The notes beneath the pieces were generated by a model, which searched no databases, was not told the DNA's origin, and saw nothing but the letters and a program-made list of their open reading frames with translations. Below, one piece after another: positions 49,583-58,749 of a stretch of 64,000 bases of DNA. How positions within the stretch are numbered: the stretch's first letter is position 1; the number at the start of each line of letters is the position of its first letter. Source of the stretch: Alicyclobacillus tolerans (GTDB taxonomy: Bacteria > Bacillota > Bacilli > Alicyclobacillales > Alicyclobacillaceae); NCBI RefSeq assembly GCF_021739485.1, contig NZ_JAJFNK010000017.1, positions 1 to 64,000 on the forward strand, in the 5' to 3' direction. Position numbers and translations under genes: made by a program.

Positions 49583-51205
49583 ATGAATGTCGCAATTACT
49601 ACGCACGGATGTCCGTATGTTGCTGAAATTGAACGGTTGACCGGACTTTTTTTCGACGAAGGTCACATTGAGGTGGTGACCGAGGACCAATCCCCGGACG
49701 CATCAGCGGCCGGAAAGTTTGCGCATCCCGATGTCGAGATCGCGCTCGTTCTGACGGCTCAGCCTGGAAGCGTTGCAGTATCGGGTACCCTTCGAGCGGG
49801 TACGTTCTCGACAAGTGCGAACCACACCGACGCAGTGAATACGGATGTGATTCAGCGGAAAACGCGAAGCACCGGGACTGAAGCTGCAAACAGCAGCGCC
49901 TTGGAAAGTGGAGAGGATGCATCGTGGCGAAAACGCGCAAAACACGCGACTCTTCACGTGCTGCATCAACTGCTTGAGGCGTTCACGGGAGAGCATCAAC
50001 CTTGGGGTGTCTTGATGGGAGTGCGCCCTTTAAAGCTCGTGCATAAAATGTTTGAACGCGGCTTGCCTGCGTCAAGCGTCCGCGCGCAGTTGGCCGAGGA
50101 CTACCTTATTTCGCCCGAGCGTTCAGACTTGCTCTTGGAAATTGCCGATGTGCAAACACAGGTGGTTCCGGATTTATACGAGTTGGATCGAGAACTCAGC
50201 GTTTACATCGGCATCCCGTTTTGTCCGACCCACTGTGCATACTGTACGTTTCCTGCGTACTCCATGACTGAAAAGGCCACGTACGTCGTGGATTTTCTGA
50301 GAGCCATGGACCTGGAACTCAAACACCTCGGTGGACTCCTGCGCGAGTATCAAATTCCAGTCACGAGTGTCTACATCGGAGGAGGTACTCCCACCAGCTT
50401 GAGAGCCCATGAGCTGCAACAACTCATGGAGTCTATCTACCGGGAAATTCCAGCCCCGCACAGCTGGCGTGAATTTACGGTGGAAGCCGGGCGCCCGGAT
50501 ACCATTACTCCGGACCGGGTGAAGGTCATGAAGGAGTATGGCGTCGGACGCATCAGCGTAAACCCGCAGACCTTTAAGGCGCAGACTTTAAAGGACATCG
50601 GACGGGGACACACTCCGGACACCGTAGATCACCGGTTTCACTACGTCCGGGATGCCGGCTTTGACAACATCAACATGGACATGATTCTCGGCTTGCCTGG
50701 TGAAACCGTCGATGACGTTCGGTACACGATGGAGCGGATTGAGCGGCTGCATCCAGACTCGGTCACCCTCCATACCATGTCGTTTAAGCGTTCCGCAGTG
50801 GTGAAAACACAGCGCGATCGGTTCTTTATTCCATCCGTGGCCTCGGTGCGGCAAATGATGAGCGAATCCAGCGCGTGGGCGAGAAGTCTGGGCTTCCATC
50901 CGTATTACGTGTACCGCCAGAAAGACATTCTCGGCAATTTGGAAAACGTCGGATTTGCAATGACCGGAAAAGAAAGCATCTACAACATAGCCATCATGGA
51001 AGAGCGGCAGACAATTGTCGGGATTGGCGGCGGTTCGGTCACCAAGGCCATCGGCAAAGGCGGGCAGCACCTGGGGCGTTTAGCAAACCCACGTGAACCC
51101 AAGGCCTTTGTCGAAACCGTTGACCAGGTGGTGGCAAAAAAAGACGCATTGCTGCGCCGAGTCTTCGAATCCTACACCCGCGTTGGCACGACCCCGGTCA
51201 CTTGA
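49583..51205 (+). CDS. hemZ: HemZ, oxygen-independent coproporphyrinogen III oxidase-like radical SAM protein
   Basis: A 540-residue radical SAM enzyme of the Bacillus HemZ type, linked to anaerobic heme synthesis. The [4Fe-4S] motif is CPTHCAYC in IPFCPTHCAYCTFP (CX3CX2C), followed by YIGGGTPTS, FTVEAGRPDTI, ISVNPQTF and MDMILGLPGE. The N-terminal 200 residues, absent from HemN, hold WGVLMGVRPLKLVHKM as in HemZ. Start ATG 49583 after GGGGGG. A low-complexity insert lies at about residues 60-110, making it some 40 residues longer than Bacillus subtilis HemZ. Its 3' end overlaps the convergent gene by 34 bases. Confidence 0.9.
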   Translation: MNVAITTHGCPYVAEIERLTGLFFDEGHIEVVTEDQSPDASAAGKFAHPDVEIALVLTAQPGSVAVSGTLRAGTFSTSANHTDAVNTDVIQRKTRSTGTEAANSSALESGEDASWRKRAKHATLHVLHQLLEAFTGEHQPWGVLMGVRPLKLVHKMFERGLPASSVRAQLAEDYLISPERSDLLLEIADVQTQVVPDLYELDRELSVYIGIPFCPTHCAYCTFPAYSMTEKATYVVDFLRAMDLELKHLGGLLREYQIPVTSVYIGGGTPTSLRAHELQQLMESIYREIPAPHSWREFTVEAGRPDTITPDRVKVMKEYGVGRISVNPQTFKAQTLKDIGRGHTPDTVDHRFHYVRDAGFDNINMDMILGLPGETVDDVRYTMERIERLHPDSVTLHTMSFKRSAVVKTQRDRFFIPSVASVRQMMSESSAWARSLGFHPYYVYRQKDILGNLENVGFAMTGKESIYNIAIMEERQTIVGIGGGSVTKAIGKGGQHLGRLANPREPKAFVETVDQVVAKKDALLRRVFESYTRVGTTPVT

Positions 51206-52299
51206 CCGTGAACTTCGTATTTAGCTAGGGCGGACTGGTTAAACACGATGCCGTGTCCCGGCCGGTTCGGGGGCGTTGCGACGCCGTTTTGAACGGTGAA
51301 GGGTTCTTCGAGCAGGCCCAACTCCGTCAGGGAACCGCCTTGGACGTCCTCCAAGACCAGACCTCCTGGAACGGCGCAGAGGGCATGAACGGACAACTCC
51401 ATCGCAAAGTGGGGAGAAACCGGAAGGTTGTTGCTCTCCGCCAGCTTGGCAATCTTCAGCCATTCCGTGAAACCGCCGACGCGGGGAATGTCGGCTTGCA
51501 CGACGTCGAGCGCTCCGGCCCGGATATAATCTGCGAACTGGTAGCGCGTAAAGAGAGTTTCACCAGCGGCAATTGAGGTATGAACGGTATTGCGAATTCG
51601 CGCGTGCCCAGGTACGTCATCGGCTAAAATGGGTTCTTCCAGCCAAAAAATGTCGAAGGGTTCAAGCATGGACGCGCAGCGGACCGCTTCTCCAGGTGTC
51701 CATTTTTGATTGGCATCCAGCAATAGTTTATTCTGAGGGCCAATCAGTTTGCGAACAGAGCGGACCCGTTCGACGTCTTCTTCTGGATTGTCTCGTCCCA
51801 CCTTCATTTTCACGGCATGAAAACCTCGGGCTAAGTACCCTTCCATGTGCTCAAGCAACGGATCGCCGTCCAGGTGTAAATTAATACCGCTGCCGTAGGC
51901 AGGGATGCTGTCGCGATATCCTCCCATCAACTGGTACAGCGGCACGTTGGCAGCTTGAGCGAGAATGTCGTACAGGGCAATGTCAATGGGGGCAATGGCG
52001 AGAGTGGTGAATCCACCCGATCCATTCGCGTGCAGTTCCTGCCAACAACGCGTCCAGATTCGCTCGACATCGTGCGGGTCGTGCCCGACCACCACGGGAG
52101 TGAGGTAAGAATTAATCAGTTCCCGGATGGCGGAACCGCCCATTCCGAGGGTGTAGGACCAACCGGTCCCTTTGAAGCCGGCATCGGTTTCGACCGTTGT
52201 AATCAGCCATTCCCAGGCAGGAATTCGCTGAATCGAATCTTGCAGCACAATCGTCGGAGGAACTCGATACAGTCGGCATTCAACATTTGTGATTCGCAT
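51172..52299 (-). CDS. Enolase-superfamily mandelate racemase/dehydratase (second)
   Basis: A 375-residue enzyme of the mandelate racemase subgroup. The full catalytic set is visible: Lys164-x-Lys166 in AVKMKVG, metal ligands Asp195 (LLLDANQKW), Glu221 (LEEP) and Glu247 (AAGETLF), and the Asp270/His297 dyad (VVQADIPRVGG, SPHFAME). With both KxK and His-Asp it could be a racemase, epimerase or acid-sugar dehydratase. Start ATG 52299 follows AAAAGGGG. Convergent with and overlapping the hemZ end. It is unlike the first MR-type protein (7281), which has Lys-x-Asp. Confidence 0.85.
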   Translation of the reverse strand: MRITNVECRLYRVPPTIVLQDSIQRIPAWEWLITTVETDAGFKGTGWSYTLGMGGSAIRELINSYLTPVVVGHDPHDVERIWTRCWQELHANGSGGFTTLAIAPIDIALYDILAQAANVPLYQLMGGYRDSIPAYGSGINLHLDGDPLLEHMEGYLARGFHAVKMKVGRDNPEEDVERVRSVRKLIGPQNKLLLDANQKWTPGEAVRCASMLEPFDIFWLEEPILADDVPGHARIRNTVHTSIAAGETLFTRYQFADYIRAGALDVVQADIPRVGGFTEWLKIAKLAESNNLPVSPHFAMELSVHALCAVPGGLVLEDVQGGSLTELGLLEEPFTVQNGVATPPNRPGHGIVFNQSALAKYEVHGQVTGVVPTRV

Positions 52300-52510
52300 G
52301 TCCAAAACCCCTTTTAGAAGAACCAAGTTGTCAATCTTCACAATTTGCTGATTCCATTATAATCCACAATGATTGGACTTGGATGACAGAATGGACTAGG
52401 ATAAGAGTTTGCAGGCAAAGATTTTTACGAACGCGTAGTATGACTTGCATGAAGTTGGTACAAGCCTAAAGAAGGATGTGCGCCATTTTGCGCGAGGGGG
52501 TTATTGATTG

Positions 52511-54010
52511 ATGGCGTTGTTTACGGAAATGGAAATTAGCGACGATATTCTGAAGTCGTTAGAACAAATGGGGTTTGAAACGGCGACAGCCATTCAAACG
52601 CTGGCAATTCCTGTGGCACTTAGCGGCCGCGACTTGATTGGTCAGGCCCAAACCGGTACCGGTAAAACAGTGGCATTCGCCATTCCGATGGTGCAAAAGG
52701 TGGTTCCGACTGCCGATCCAATTCAAGGACTGATTTTGACCCCGACGAGAGAACTTTGCATTCAGGTTGCCGAAGAAGTGCTCAAAGTAGGTTCCGAAAA
52801 AGGTGTGCGTGTGCTGGCCATATACGGGGGGCAGGATATCGAGCGGCAAATCCGCGCGTTGCGCAACCGCCCGCAGGTCATTGTCGCAACTCCGGGCAGA
52901 CTGTTAGACCATATGAACCGACGCACCATCCGGCTCAACGCGGTCCACACCGTGGTGCTTGACGAGGCGGACGAAATGCTCGATATGGGCTTCATCGAAG
53001 ACATCGAAGCCATTCTAGGAGCATGTCCCGAAGACCGGCAAACCCTTTTATTTTCGGCTACTATGAAACCCGGCGTGCAAAACCTGGCCAAGAAGTTTAT
53101 GAAAGACTTCGAAATGGTCGCCGTGAAAACGCAAGAAATGACGGTCCCGACCATCGAGCAAGTCTATTACGAGGTCAACGAAGGCCAAAAGCTCGACGTG
53201 TTGACGCGTTTGCTGGATATTCAAAACCCAGAATTAGCGATTGTGTTTGGACGGACCAAGCGCCGCGTAGACGAGCTCACCAGGGCGTTGCAGACTCGGG
53301 GATATCTTGCGGACGGCTTGCACGGTGACCTGAGCCAAAGGCAAAGGGACAACGTTATGGCCAAGTTTCGCGAAGGGGCACTCGAAGTGCTTGTAGCGAC
53401 GGACGTCGCGGCCCGGGGATTGGACGTTTCCGGTGTCACGCACGTGTTCAACTTCGACATTCCGCAAGATATGGACAGTTATGTCCACCGAATTGGTCGA
53501 ACTGGGCGTGCAGGCAAAACCGGGATCGCGTCAACATTTGTGTCACCGCGAGAAATGGAACACCTTCGGGCCATCGAGCGGTTCGCCAAACGCAAAATCA
53601 ACCGCCAACCGCTGCCGTCCTTCACCGAAGCGCGGGTCGGTAAGCAGAAGATCGCGATGGAGCAGTTGCTGGACGAGAGTCGGGGAAGTGACCTTAGCGG
53701 CATCCGTATGCTTGCCGAGGAACTGCTGCAGCAGCAGGACTCTGTTTCTTTGGTATCCGCTGCCATCAAACTGTTGACCAAGAACACCAAGGAAGTGCCT
53801 ATCAAACTAACGGCTGAACAGCCTTTGCGCATTCGCAGAACCTCGCAGAGCTCGGGACCTGGGCGCTCAGACCGGGGGCCAGGAGGCCGCTCAGACCGGC
53901 GTACGGATCGCCGCAGCGGGCCGTCTGCGTATGCTCGAGGTGCGCGCACGGAGCGAAGGGGCCGTCACGGATCCGGATCCGATGCACCGTACCGTTCGAG
54001 ACCGCACTAA
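52511..54010 (+). CDS. cshA: DEAD-box RNA helicase (CshA-like)
   Basis: A 499-residue ATP-dependent RNA helicase. The motifs are the Q motif ([14 protein letters not shown]), [28 protein letters not shown] ([13 protein letters not shown]), SAT, and the second-domain [14 protein letters not shown] and [13 protein letters not shown]. The C-terminal tail (about residues 435-499) is rich in Arg, Ser, Gly and Asp as in CshA, and probably binds RNA. Start ATG 52511, nine bases after AGGGGG. Placed beside a cold-shock protein gene, fitting a shared cold-adaptation role in RNA unwinding. A terminator follows. Confidence 0.92.
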   Translation: MALFTEMEISDDILKSLEQMGFETATAIQTLAIPVALSGRDLIGQAQTGTGKTVAFAIPMVQKVVPTADPIQGLILTPTRELCIQVAEEVLKVGSEKGVRVLAIYGGQDIERQIRALRNRPQVIVATPGRLLDHMNRRTIRLNAVHTVVLDEADEMLDMGFIEDIEAILGACPEDRQTLLFSATMKPGVQNLAKKFMKDFEMVAVKTQEMTVPTIEQVYYEVNEGQKLDVLTRLLDIQNPELAIVFGRTKRRVDELTRALQTRGYLADGLHGDLSQRQRDNVMAKFREGALEVLVATDVAARGLDVSGVTHVFNFDIPQDMDSYVHRIGRTGRAGKTGIASTFVSPREMEHLRAIERFAKRKINRQPLPSFTEARVGKQKIAMEQLLDESRGSDLSGIRMLAEELLQQQDSVSLVSAAIKLLTKNTKEVPIKLTAEQPLRIRRTSQSSGPGRSDRGPGGRSDRRTDRRSGPSAYARGARTERRGRHGSGSDAPYRSRPH

Positions 54011-54049
54011 ATGCATTTCGCAGTAAAAAATGGCCCCAATAGACGTCAA

Positions 54050-54073
54050 AACCCGCTCCTACTGGAGCGGGTT
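54050..54073. terminator. Intrinsic terminator, probably bidirectional
   Basis: AACCCGCTCC (54050-54059) pairs with GGAGCGGGTT (54064-54073), with a four-base loop, followed by GTTGTT. It lies between the convergent helicase and cold-shock genes. Confidence 0.85.
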
Positions 54074-54096
54074 GTTGTTATCCGCAAAAGGTGAAA

Positions 54097-54297
54097 TTAC
54101 AGAGCGACGACGTTCGCAGCTTGCGGACCCTTCGGGCCTTCAACCACGTCGAACGTTACGCGTTGTCCCTCTTCCAAGGTCTTGAAACCGTTGGATTGGA
54201 TAGCGCTGTAGTGAACGAAAACGTCATTGCCGTTTTCAACTGAAATGAAACCAAAGCCTTTGTCTGAATTGAACCACTTTACGGTACCTTCTTGCAT
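54097..54297 (-). CDS. csp: Cold-shock protein
   Basis: A 66-residue CspA/CspB-type single-strand nucleic-acid chaperone. RNP1 is KGFGFI and RNP2 is [23 protein letters not shown] and GPQAANV are typical, and the length is exactly that of the family. Start ATG 54297 follows AGGAGGAATTCACAGG. Its long leader carries three nested stem-loops (see separate entry), as expected for temperature-controlled csp messages. Confidence 0.96.
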   Translation of the reverse strand: MQEGTVKWFNSDKGFGFISVENGNDVFVHYSAIQSNGFKTLEEGQRVTFDVVEGPKGPQAANVVAL

Positions 54298-54303
54298 CCT
54301 GTG

Positions 54304-54433
54304 AATTCCTCCTGGTGCTTAATCAGCACTTGGTAAATTTGTTCATTTGCCCATATACCACAAGCCGTCTCCTCTGAAACCCATGAGGCGCAGAGAGAAC
54401 GGCTCATCATTTCATAGTCGTGTGCAAATGAAC
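54304..54433 (-). promoter_or_regulatory. Structured leader of the cold-shock gene
   Basis: Three inverted repeats lie upstream of the csp start. GTTCATTTGC (54341-54350) pairs perfectly with 54424-54433. It encloses a 14-base arm (54363-54376 with 54391-54404, 12 of 14 matches). Nearer the gene GTGCT/AGCAC (54315-54319, 54325-54329) sits directly before the AGGAGG site. The fold could act as an RNA thermosensor or as a cold-inducible stabiliser. Confidence 0.6.
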
Positions 54434-54541
54434 CTTGACAAGGTACAGTATACACTGCCATTGGGTGAATGTAAAGTCAGTGTCGCGGGCGTTCCAAATT
54501 TACCTTGAAATTGGATTGCGTTCCACATGTTTCATCGTGTT

Positions 54542-56149
54542 TCATCCGATGTCTTGGTAGTTCGAACTGTCAGAAGAACTGTCCTTCGGGAGTGGAAACA
54601 ACTCGCTGATGCGAACCGTGCGCCCGTACTCGTTTTGAAATACGACGTGCTCCCGTCCCAATTGCCGCGGACTGTCTAATCCACAGGCAGCAGCCAGTGC
54701 GAACAGGCCTTGACGCAGGCTGACAATGTAGTTCATGACTCGCCACTGTTTTTCGCCTGGGACTAACGCAACTTGATATTTGGGGTCCGTGGTGGTCACG
54801 CCGGTCGGGCATTTACCCGTGTGGCACTGCATGGCCATGATGCATCCGTTTGCCATCATAAATCCCCTCGCGGAATTGACGCAATCTGCACCCAAGGCTA
54901 AGGCGATCGCGACTTTGTCCGGGGTAATCAGTTTACCTGAGGCAAAGAGGCGAAACTTGTCCCGAATGCCAAACCGTCGGGCCGTGTCATCGACGGTTAA
55001 CAGAGCAGGAAACAACGGCAATCCCATGCTGTCGGCCATCGATTTGAACGTCGCCCCCGAACCTCCTTCGCCGCCGTCAACCGTAATAAAGTCCGGGAAA
55101 ACGTCTAAATCCTTCATGGTTTGGAAGAAGGATTCTAAGCGCGAGGCGTCCCCGACGACGATTTTGATGCCGACGGGTTTTCCGCCTTCTTGCTGCAGAG
55201 TCTGGACAAACTGGAGTGCGTCCTTGGCGTTTTTGAGGAAGGGAAATCGGTTGGGCGAATTGACCGTTTTCCCGACGGGTACTTTACGTATGGCTGCGAT
55301 TTTCTCGTTGACCTTGGAACCTTCCAAGTGTCCGCCCCGGATTTTTGCACCCTGGGCAAACTTGAGTTCGAACGCTTTAATGTTGGGTTCGGCGGCTTTG
55401 CTCAAAAACTCTTCCATCGAAAACTGACCTTTGTCGTCCCGGTAGCCGAACAGCCCGGGCCCAATCTGAGCGACGACGTCCACTCCAGTGGCCAAATGCT
55501 CGGGTGCAACACCCCCTTCGCCGGTGTTGATCCACGAACCCCCTGCCATTTTGGCCCCGTTTCCAGTAGAGAGAATATAGTGTTCCCCTACAGCTCCGTA
55601 CGATGTCGCAGATGCTCCGAACATTCCCTTCACGCGCCAAGGGTGGGGGCGTTGCGGGCCGACCGTAATGGCATCGTCATCCGCGTACAGCCATTTGGAA
55701 GTGGTATCGTCTTCGAACAGCTCGTGGCGAGTGAACAATCCTTCTTTTACAATGCGGTATTTTTTCGCGGGAATTTTAGCGGAGTTGTCGACTTTTAATT
55801 CCTCAGTTAGAAGCGGGAATAAGTCGTTGGAGATATAGAATCCGGATTTTTCAAAGTCGCGTCTTGATCCAAAGCTGACCAGGTCCGTGCGGTATTTGGC
55901 CGAGTACACTAAGCCGATAAAATCGGCTCTCGAAAACGGTTTGCCTTCCGTATCGTTGTCAAACCAGTACTGCCGGAATTCAGGACCCATTTTTTCAAGG
56001 AGGTAGCGAACCCATCCCAAATACGGGTGAGCGCGGATGATCGAGTGCTGCGGCTTTTTGGACAGCCAATAAACGTAAGTGAACACGAATGCCGGCCCTA
56101 GGGCCACGACGATGAGTACAATGAGAATTGCAGTTTCCACACCATTCAT
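54542..56149 (-). CDS. Membrane-anchored FMN-binding glutamate synthase-like protein
   Basis: A 535-residue protein matching the central FMN domain of glutamate synthase large subunit, without the amidotransferase and GXGXG domains. An N-terminal membrane segment (AILIVLIVVALGPAFVFTYVYWL) precedes the TIM barrel: VGDASRLESFF, TVDGGEGGSGATF, FASGKLITPDKVAIALALGADCVNSARGFMMA and the Cys-rich MQCHTGKCPTGV, which likely binds an Fe-S cluster. Start ATG 56149. Such proteins are widespread in Firmicutes but their reaction is unproven. No gltD-like partner adjoins. Confidence 0.85.
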   Translation of the reverse strand: MNGVETAILIVLIVVALGPAFVFTYVYWLSKKPQHSIIRAHPYLGWVRYLLEKMGPEFRQYWFDNDTEGKPFSRADFIGLVYSAKYRTDLVSFGSRRDFEKSGFYISNDLFPLLTEELKVDNSAKIPAKKYRIVKEGLFTRHELFEDDTTSKWLYADDDAITVGPQRPHPWRVKGMFGASATSYGAVGEHYILSTGNGAKMAGGSWINTGEGGVAPEHLATGVDVVAQIGPGLFGYRDDKGQFSMEEFLSKAAEPNIKAFELKFAQGAKIRGGHLEGSKVNEKIAAIRKVPVGKTVNSPNRFPFLKNAKDALQFVQTLQQEGGKPVGIKIVVGDASRLESFFQTMKDLDVFPDFITVDGGEGGSGATFKSMADSMGLPLFPALLTVDDTARRFGIRDKFRLFASGKLITPDKVAIALALGADCVNSARGFMMANGCIMAMQCHTGKCPTGVTTTDPKYQVALVPGEKQWRVMNYIVSLRQGLFALAAACGLDSPRQLGREHVVFQNEYGRTVRISELFPLPKDSSSDSSNYQDIG

Positions 56150-56343
56150 CTCCTCATCTTGAGTTGTGCAGCGGTGTTGCCACTAAAGCCATTGTAACGC
56201 AATTGCGACAAGTGCAAAGAAAAAAGGCAGTTTAGTTCGGGAACTGGCGCCCGACGAAACAGCCCGACTATAGAAACTAGGATCCGGAAAGTATGTCAAC
56301 GATCTCGCGTAGATATCCAATTCGACAGGGGAGAGGACGCGCG

Positions 56344-56595
56344 TTAACGGACTTCTGAGCGGTGCAGTTCTGACACGCAACTTCTGCAAATATTTCGCTC
56401 TTTATATACAAAAACTTCTTTCTTCGAACCGCAAAACAGACAAACTGGTTCGTATTTTTCCAACACGACTCGTTCCCCATCCACAAAGATTTCCATGGGG
56501 TCTGATACGTCAATTTCCAATTTTCGTCGCAGTGACATTGGCAGTACGATTCGCCCGAGTTGGTCGACCTTGCGTACAATCCCGATGGACTTCAC
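56344..56595 (-). CDS. AbrB-family transition-state regulator with Cys-rich tail
   Basis: An 83-residue DNA-binding regulator. The N-terminal swapped-hairpin domain (MKSIGIVRKVDQLGRIVLP, LRRKLEIDVSDPMEIFVDGERVVLEKY) is very close to Bacillus AbrB. The C-terminal half differs: CLFCG and CRSC form a two-CxxC zinc-ribbon-like tail in place of the usual helical dimerisation tail. Start GTG 56595 behind AAGGGAGGG. Monocistronic. It probably controls stationary-phase genes. Confidence 0.9.
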   Translation of the reverse strand: MKSIGIVRKVDQLGRIVLPMSLRRKLEIDVSDPMEIFVDGERVVLEKYEPVCLFCGSKKEVFVYKERNICRSCVSELHRSEVR

Positions 56596-57183
56596 GATGC
56601 TCCCTCCCTTAACCGACCTTCATTCTGACAGGTATTCCTCAAAATTACCTTGAATTTGAATTGGGCACCCGAAATATGGGAGTACAAAGCAATGCAACCC
56701 AAAGTCCGTCTAAAAAAGTATCGTCATATCCGCATGGAATTCGTTGAAATGCGACACGATTTGCGAGGTTCCCGAACTTACCGGTTTAAGAAAAGGAACG
56801 TAGGTAAATGGCTGTAGAATGCCGCTGCAACGAGCTTTTGCGAACCTCGGCGAAATGTTGCACATTCCGTTGGCTTGTCAAGGTTTGTCGGATTGTCGTG
56901 TTTGACACTAGTCGGATTCATGGGGTAAAAGTGTAGGGTAAATGCGGTGTCTATCTCCCCTTGTGCGTCAAGTTGCCGCAGTCTCATAGAGAAACTCACC
57001 CGGACGGGTGAGACTGCCCGCTGGGTATGAGCCCGAATCCCTGGAGCGCGGACACCCGGCGCACGGATCTGAAAACGCGATCGAAAACGATGCAAAGTGA
57101 AATACCACTTGAAACGAACGACCACAACCCGACGAAATGTCATGACTTAAGAACAAATACCATATATCGAGGGAGATGTTGTG
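56596..57183. other. Long intergenic region with hairpin and possible small gene
   Basis: About 590 bases without a recognisable gene. It contains a possible 41-codon basic ORF (56692-56817, listed separately) and the palindromic hairpin CTCACCC/GGGTGAG (56995-57001, 57006-57012), itself nested in GTCTCA/TGAGAC (56981-56986, 57009-57014). No U-run follows, so this may be an operator rather than a terminator. Promoters for the flanking genes must lie here. Confidence 0.4.
56692..56817 (+). CDS. Possible small basic protein, 41 residues
   Basis: ATG 56692 lies nine bases after GGGAG and opens a 41-codon frame ending in TAG. The product is strongly basic (MQPKVRLKKYRHIR at the start, YRFKKRNVGKWL at the end), the kind of composition seen in nucleic-acid-binding small proteins. 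No family is recognised and it could be chance. Confidence 0.25.
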   Translation: MQPKVRLKKYRHIRMEFVEMRHDLRGSRTYRFKKRNVGKWL

Positions 57184-57879
57184 ATGAGCTGGACAAATGG
57201 TCAGTCTGCGCGGACAAACCAGTCGCCGTTCATTGATCCGGTTAACGAAGAAAGAAGCATTCCCCCGGCCTCCACGGGATACACCCAGCAAGGTCATTAC
57301 AAAAAGGGGTACCGTTCCCACGTTCCATCTCAACCTGCAAAGGAAGTGGCCGCTACGTTCACGCAGGAGGGACTGGCGACGTTTGCCTCAATTTTTTCGA
57401 GTTCCGTGGAAGCAGCTATGATGAAGGCTCTGCCAGAGGTCGTCGATCGCGTTTTCGCGCAAAAAGTTGAGCCGCTTTTTGAACAACTTGCGAACCAGTT
57501 GCGCGGGGAAATCGAAGCGTACCTGGCAACAAGCCGAGAGTCGATAGAACGACCAGAGGAGAATGCGCAAGAAAGCGTGGCAATGGCGGTTGAACACGGC
57601 TTGCACATAGGTAACCCGAATTCCTCCTCAAGGCTTTCAGCCCAGGGGGAGTTGGAGTCCGATGGCGATGAAAACCGCATTCAACGGGAACTTGAAGCGG
57701 TATTGGCCTTCCTGAAAGACGCTGGCCGCGCTGTGCGGACGAAGGAACTTTGTGCCATGGTTCCGAGCGTTTACTGGGGCAAAAACGCTTCGGCGAAACT
57801 CACGAAACTGATGAGGGTGTCAAAAGGGCAGATTGAGCGGATTGACAAGGGCCTGTATCGCTGCTGCGAAGTGCAATGA
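57184..57879 (+). CDS. Hypothetical protein with possible winged-helix C-terminus
   Basis: A 231-residue protein I do not recognise. Residues 1-50 are disordered and rich in Ser, Pro and Gln. Residues 55-115 look helical and coiled-coil-like (EALPEVVDRVF, EPLFEQLANQLRGEIEAYL). A low-complexity acidic linker follows. The last 65 residues (LEAVLAFLKDAGRAVRTKEL, WGKNASAKLTKLM, IERIDKGLYRC) resemble a winged helix. Start ATG 57184, with GTG 57181 as alternative, behind GAGGGAG. Monocistronic, before the second signal peptidase. A DNA-binding or chromosome-associated role is a guess. Confidence 0.7.
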   Translation: MSWTNGQSARTNQSPFIDPVNEERSIPPASTGYTQQGHYKKGYRSHVPSQPAKEVAATFTQEGLATFASIFSSSVEAAMMKALPEVVDRVFAQKVEPLFEQLANQLRGEIEAYLATSRESIERPEENAQESVAMAVEHGLHIGNPNSSSRLSAQGELESDGDENRIQRELEAVLAFLKDAGRAVRTKELCAMVPSVYWGKNASAKLTKLMRVSKGQIERIDKGLYRCCEVQ

Positions 57880-57963
57880 CTCGTGAACGGACAGTGCGGG
57901 GGTCATGAGGCGCTGTCCTTTCCTCGCTGTTTTTCTCACGCATGGCTTCCCGGATAGTTTCCC

Positions 57964-58500
57964 CTATTGAATGATGCTTTTACTCTCAGAAAATGGGTAT
58001 ACCACAAATTGCGCTTGACCAACGATGGCTGCACGTGCCACATACTTGTGGGTCCAAAACCGGCTGTCTAATGAGACGGGGCGATTGTCTCCCATCATGA
58101 AGTAGTGACCAGAAGGCACATGGTACGTTCCAAGACCGGATTGGTTCGGCAAGTGAATGTAAGGCTCCTCAAACAGCTTGCCGTTGATGTAAATGTGGTG
58201 ATCAGTCACCGTGACGGTATCGCCCGGCATGCCGATAATCCGTTTAACGAACAACTCGGAAGGGTTGTCAGGGTAGTGAAATACAACCACTTCACCGCGG
58301 TACAGATTTGAGAACTCGGTCTGTAGTTTATTGACGAGAATGTAGGACGGTGCCGGAATGGTCGGCTCCATGGATTGCGTAGGCACCTCGGCACCGTAAA
58401 CAACCCACTGTTTCAGGGCAAGCGCAATGACGATTCCTACGACAATGGGACCAAGTTGTTTCCAGAACGTTTTAAGCCAAGCTTTACGTGGGCCGCGCAT
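57964..58500 (-). CDS. lepB: Signal peptidase I (second copy)
   Basis: A 178-residue SipS-type signal peptidase. Membrane segment IVVGIVIALALKQWVV, catalytic Ser43 in VPTQSMEPTIP, Lys86 in FVKRIIGMPGDTV and GDNRPVSLDSRF are all present. Start ATG 58500 follows AAGGGGAG; in-frame codons up to 58623 lie upstream of that site. It is about 55-60 percent alike to the first copy by eye, so the two are probably an old duplication with different substrates or timing. Confidence 0.92.
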   Translation of the reverse strand: MRGPRKAWLKTFWKQLGPIVVGIVIALALKQWVVYGAEVPTQSMEPTIPAPSYILVNKLQTEFSNLYRGEVVVFHYPDNPSELFVKRIIGMPGDTVTVTDHHIYINGKLFEEPYIHLPNQSGLGTYHVPSGHYFMMGDNRPVSLDSRFWTHKYVARAAIVGQAQFVVYPFSESKSIIQ

Positions 58501-58749
58501 GTTTTGTTCTCCCCTTGTCATGTGTTCGGGAAAAACAACCTCTCTGGCGGGTTTCCCGTTGAAGTGCATTGGACGAACCCCTCCAAATGGGGTTTGTTGC
58601 CGATCTCGTAACCAGAATACCAAATTATATGGTTAAGGTGTTCGTGGATGCACTGCCGTAGTTTCTGAAAATTCTCCGTGCAAATTCCAATAGACCACGG
58701 TAATCTGATATTACAACAGTATAGAGGAAACCAAACAGGGGTGAGCGTT

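Noticed and set aside
51172-51205. 34-base 3' overlap of hemZ and the MR-type gene taken as a frameshift or error.
   Set aside because: Both C-termini look natural and a similar 34-base convergent overlap occurs at 61788-61821; simple convergent overlap is enough.
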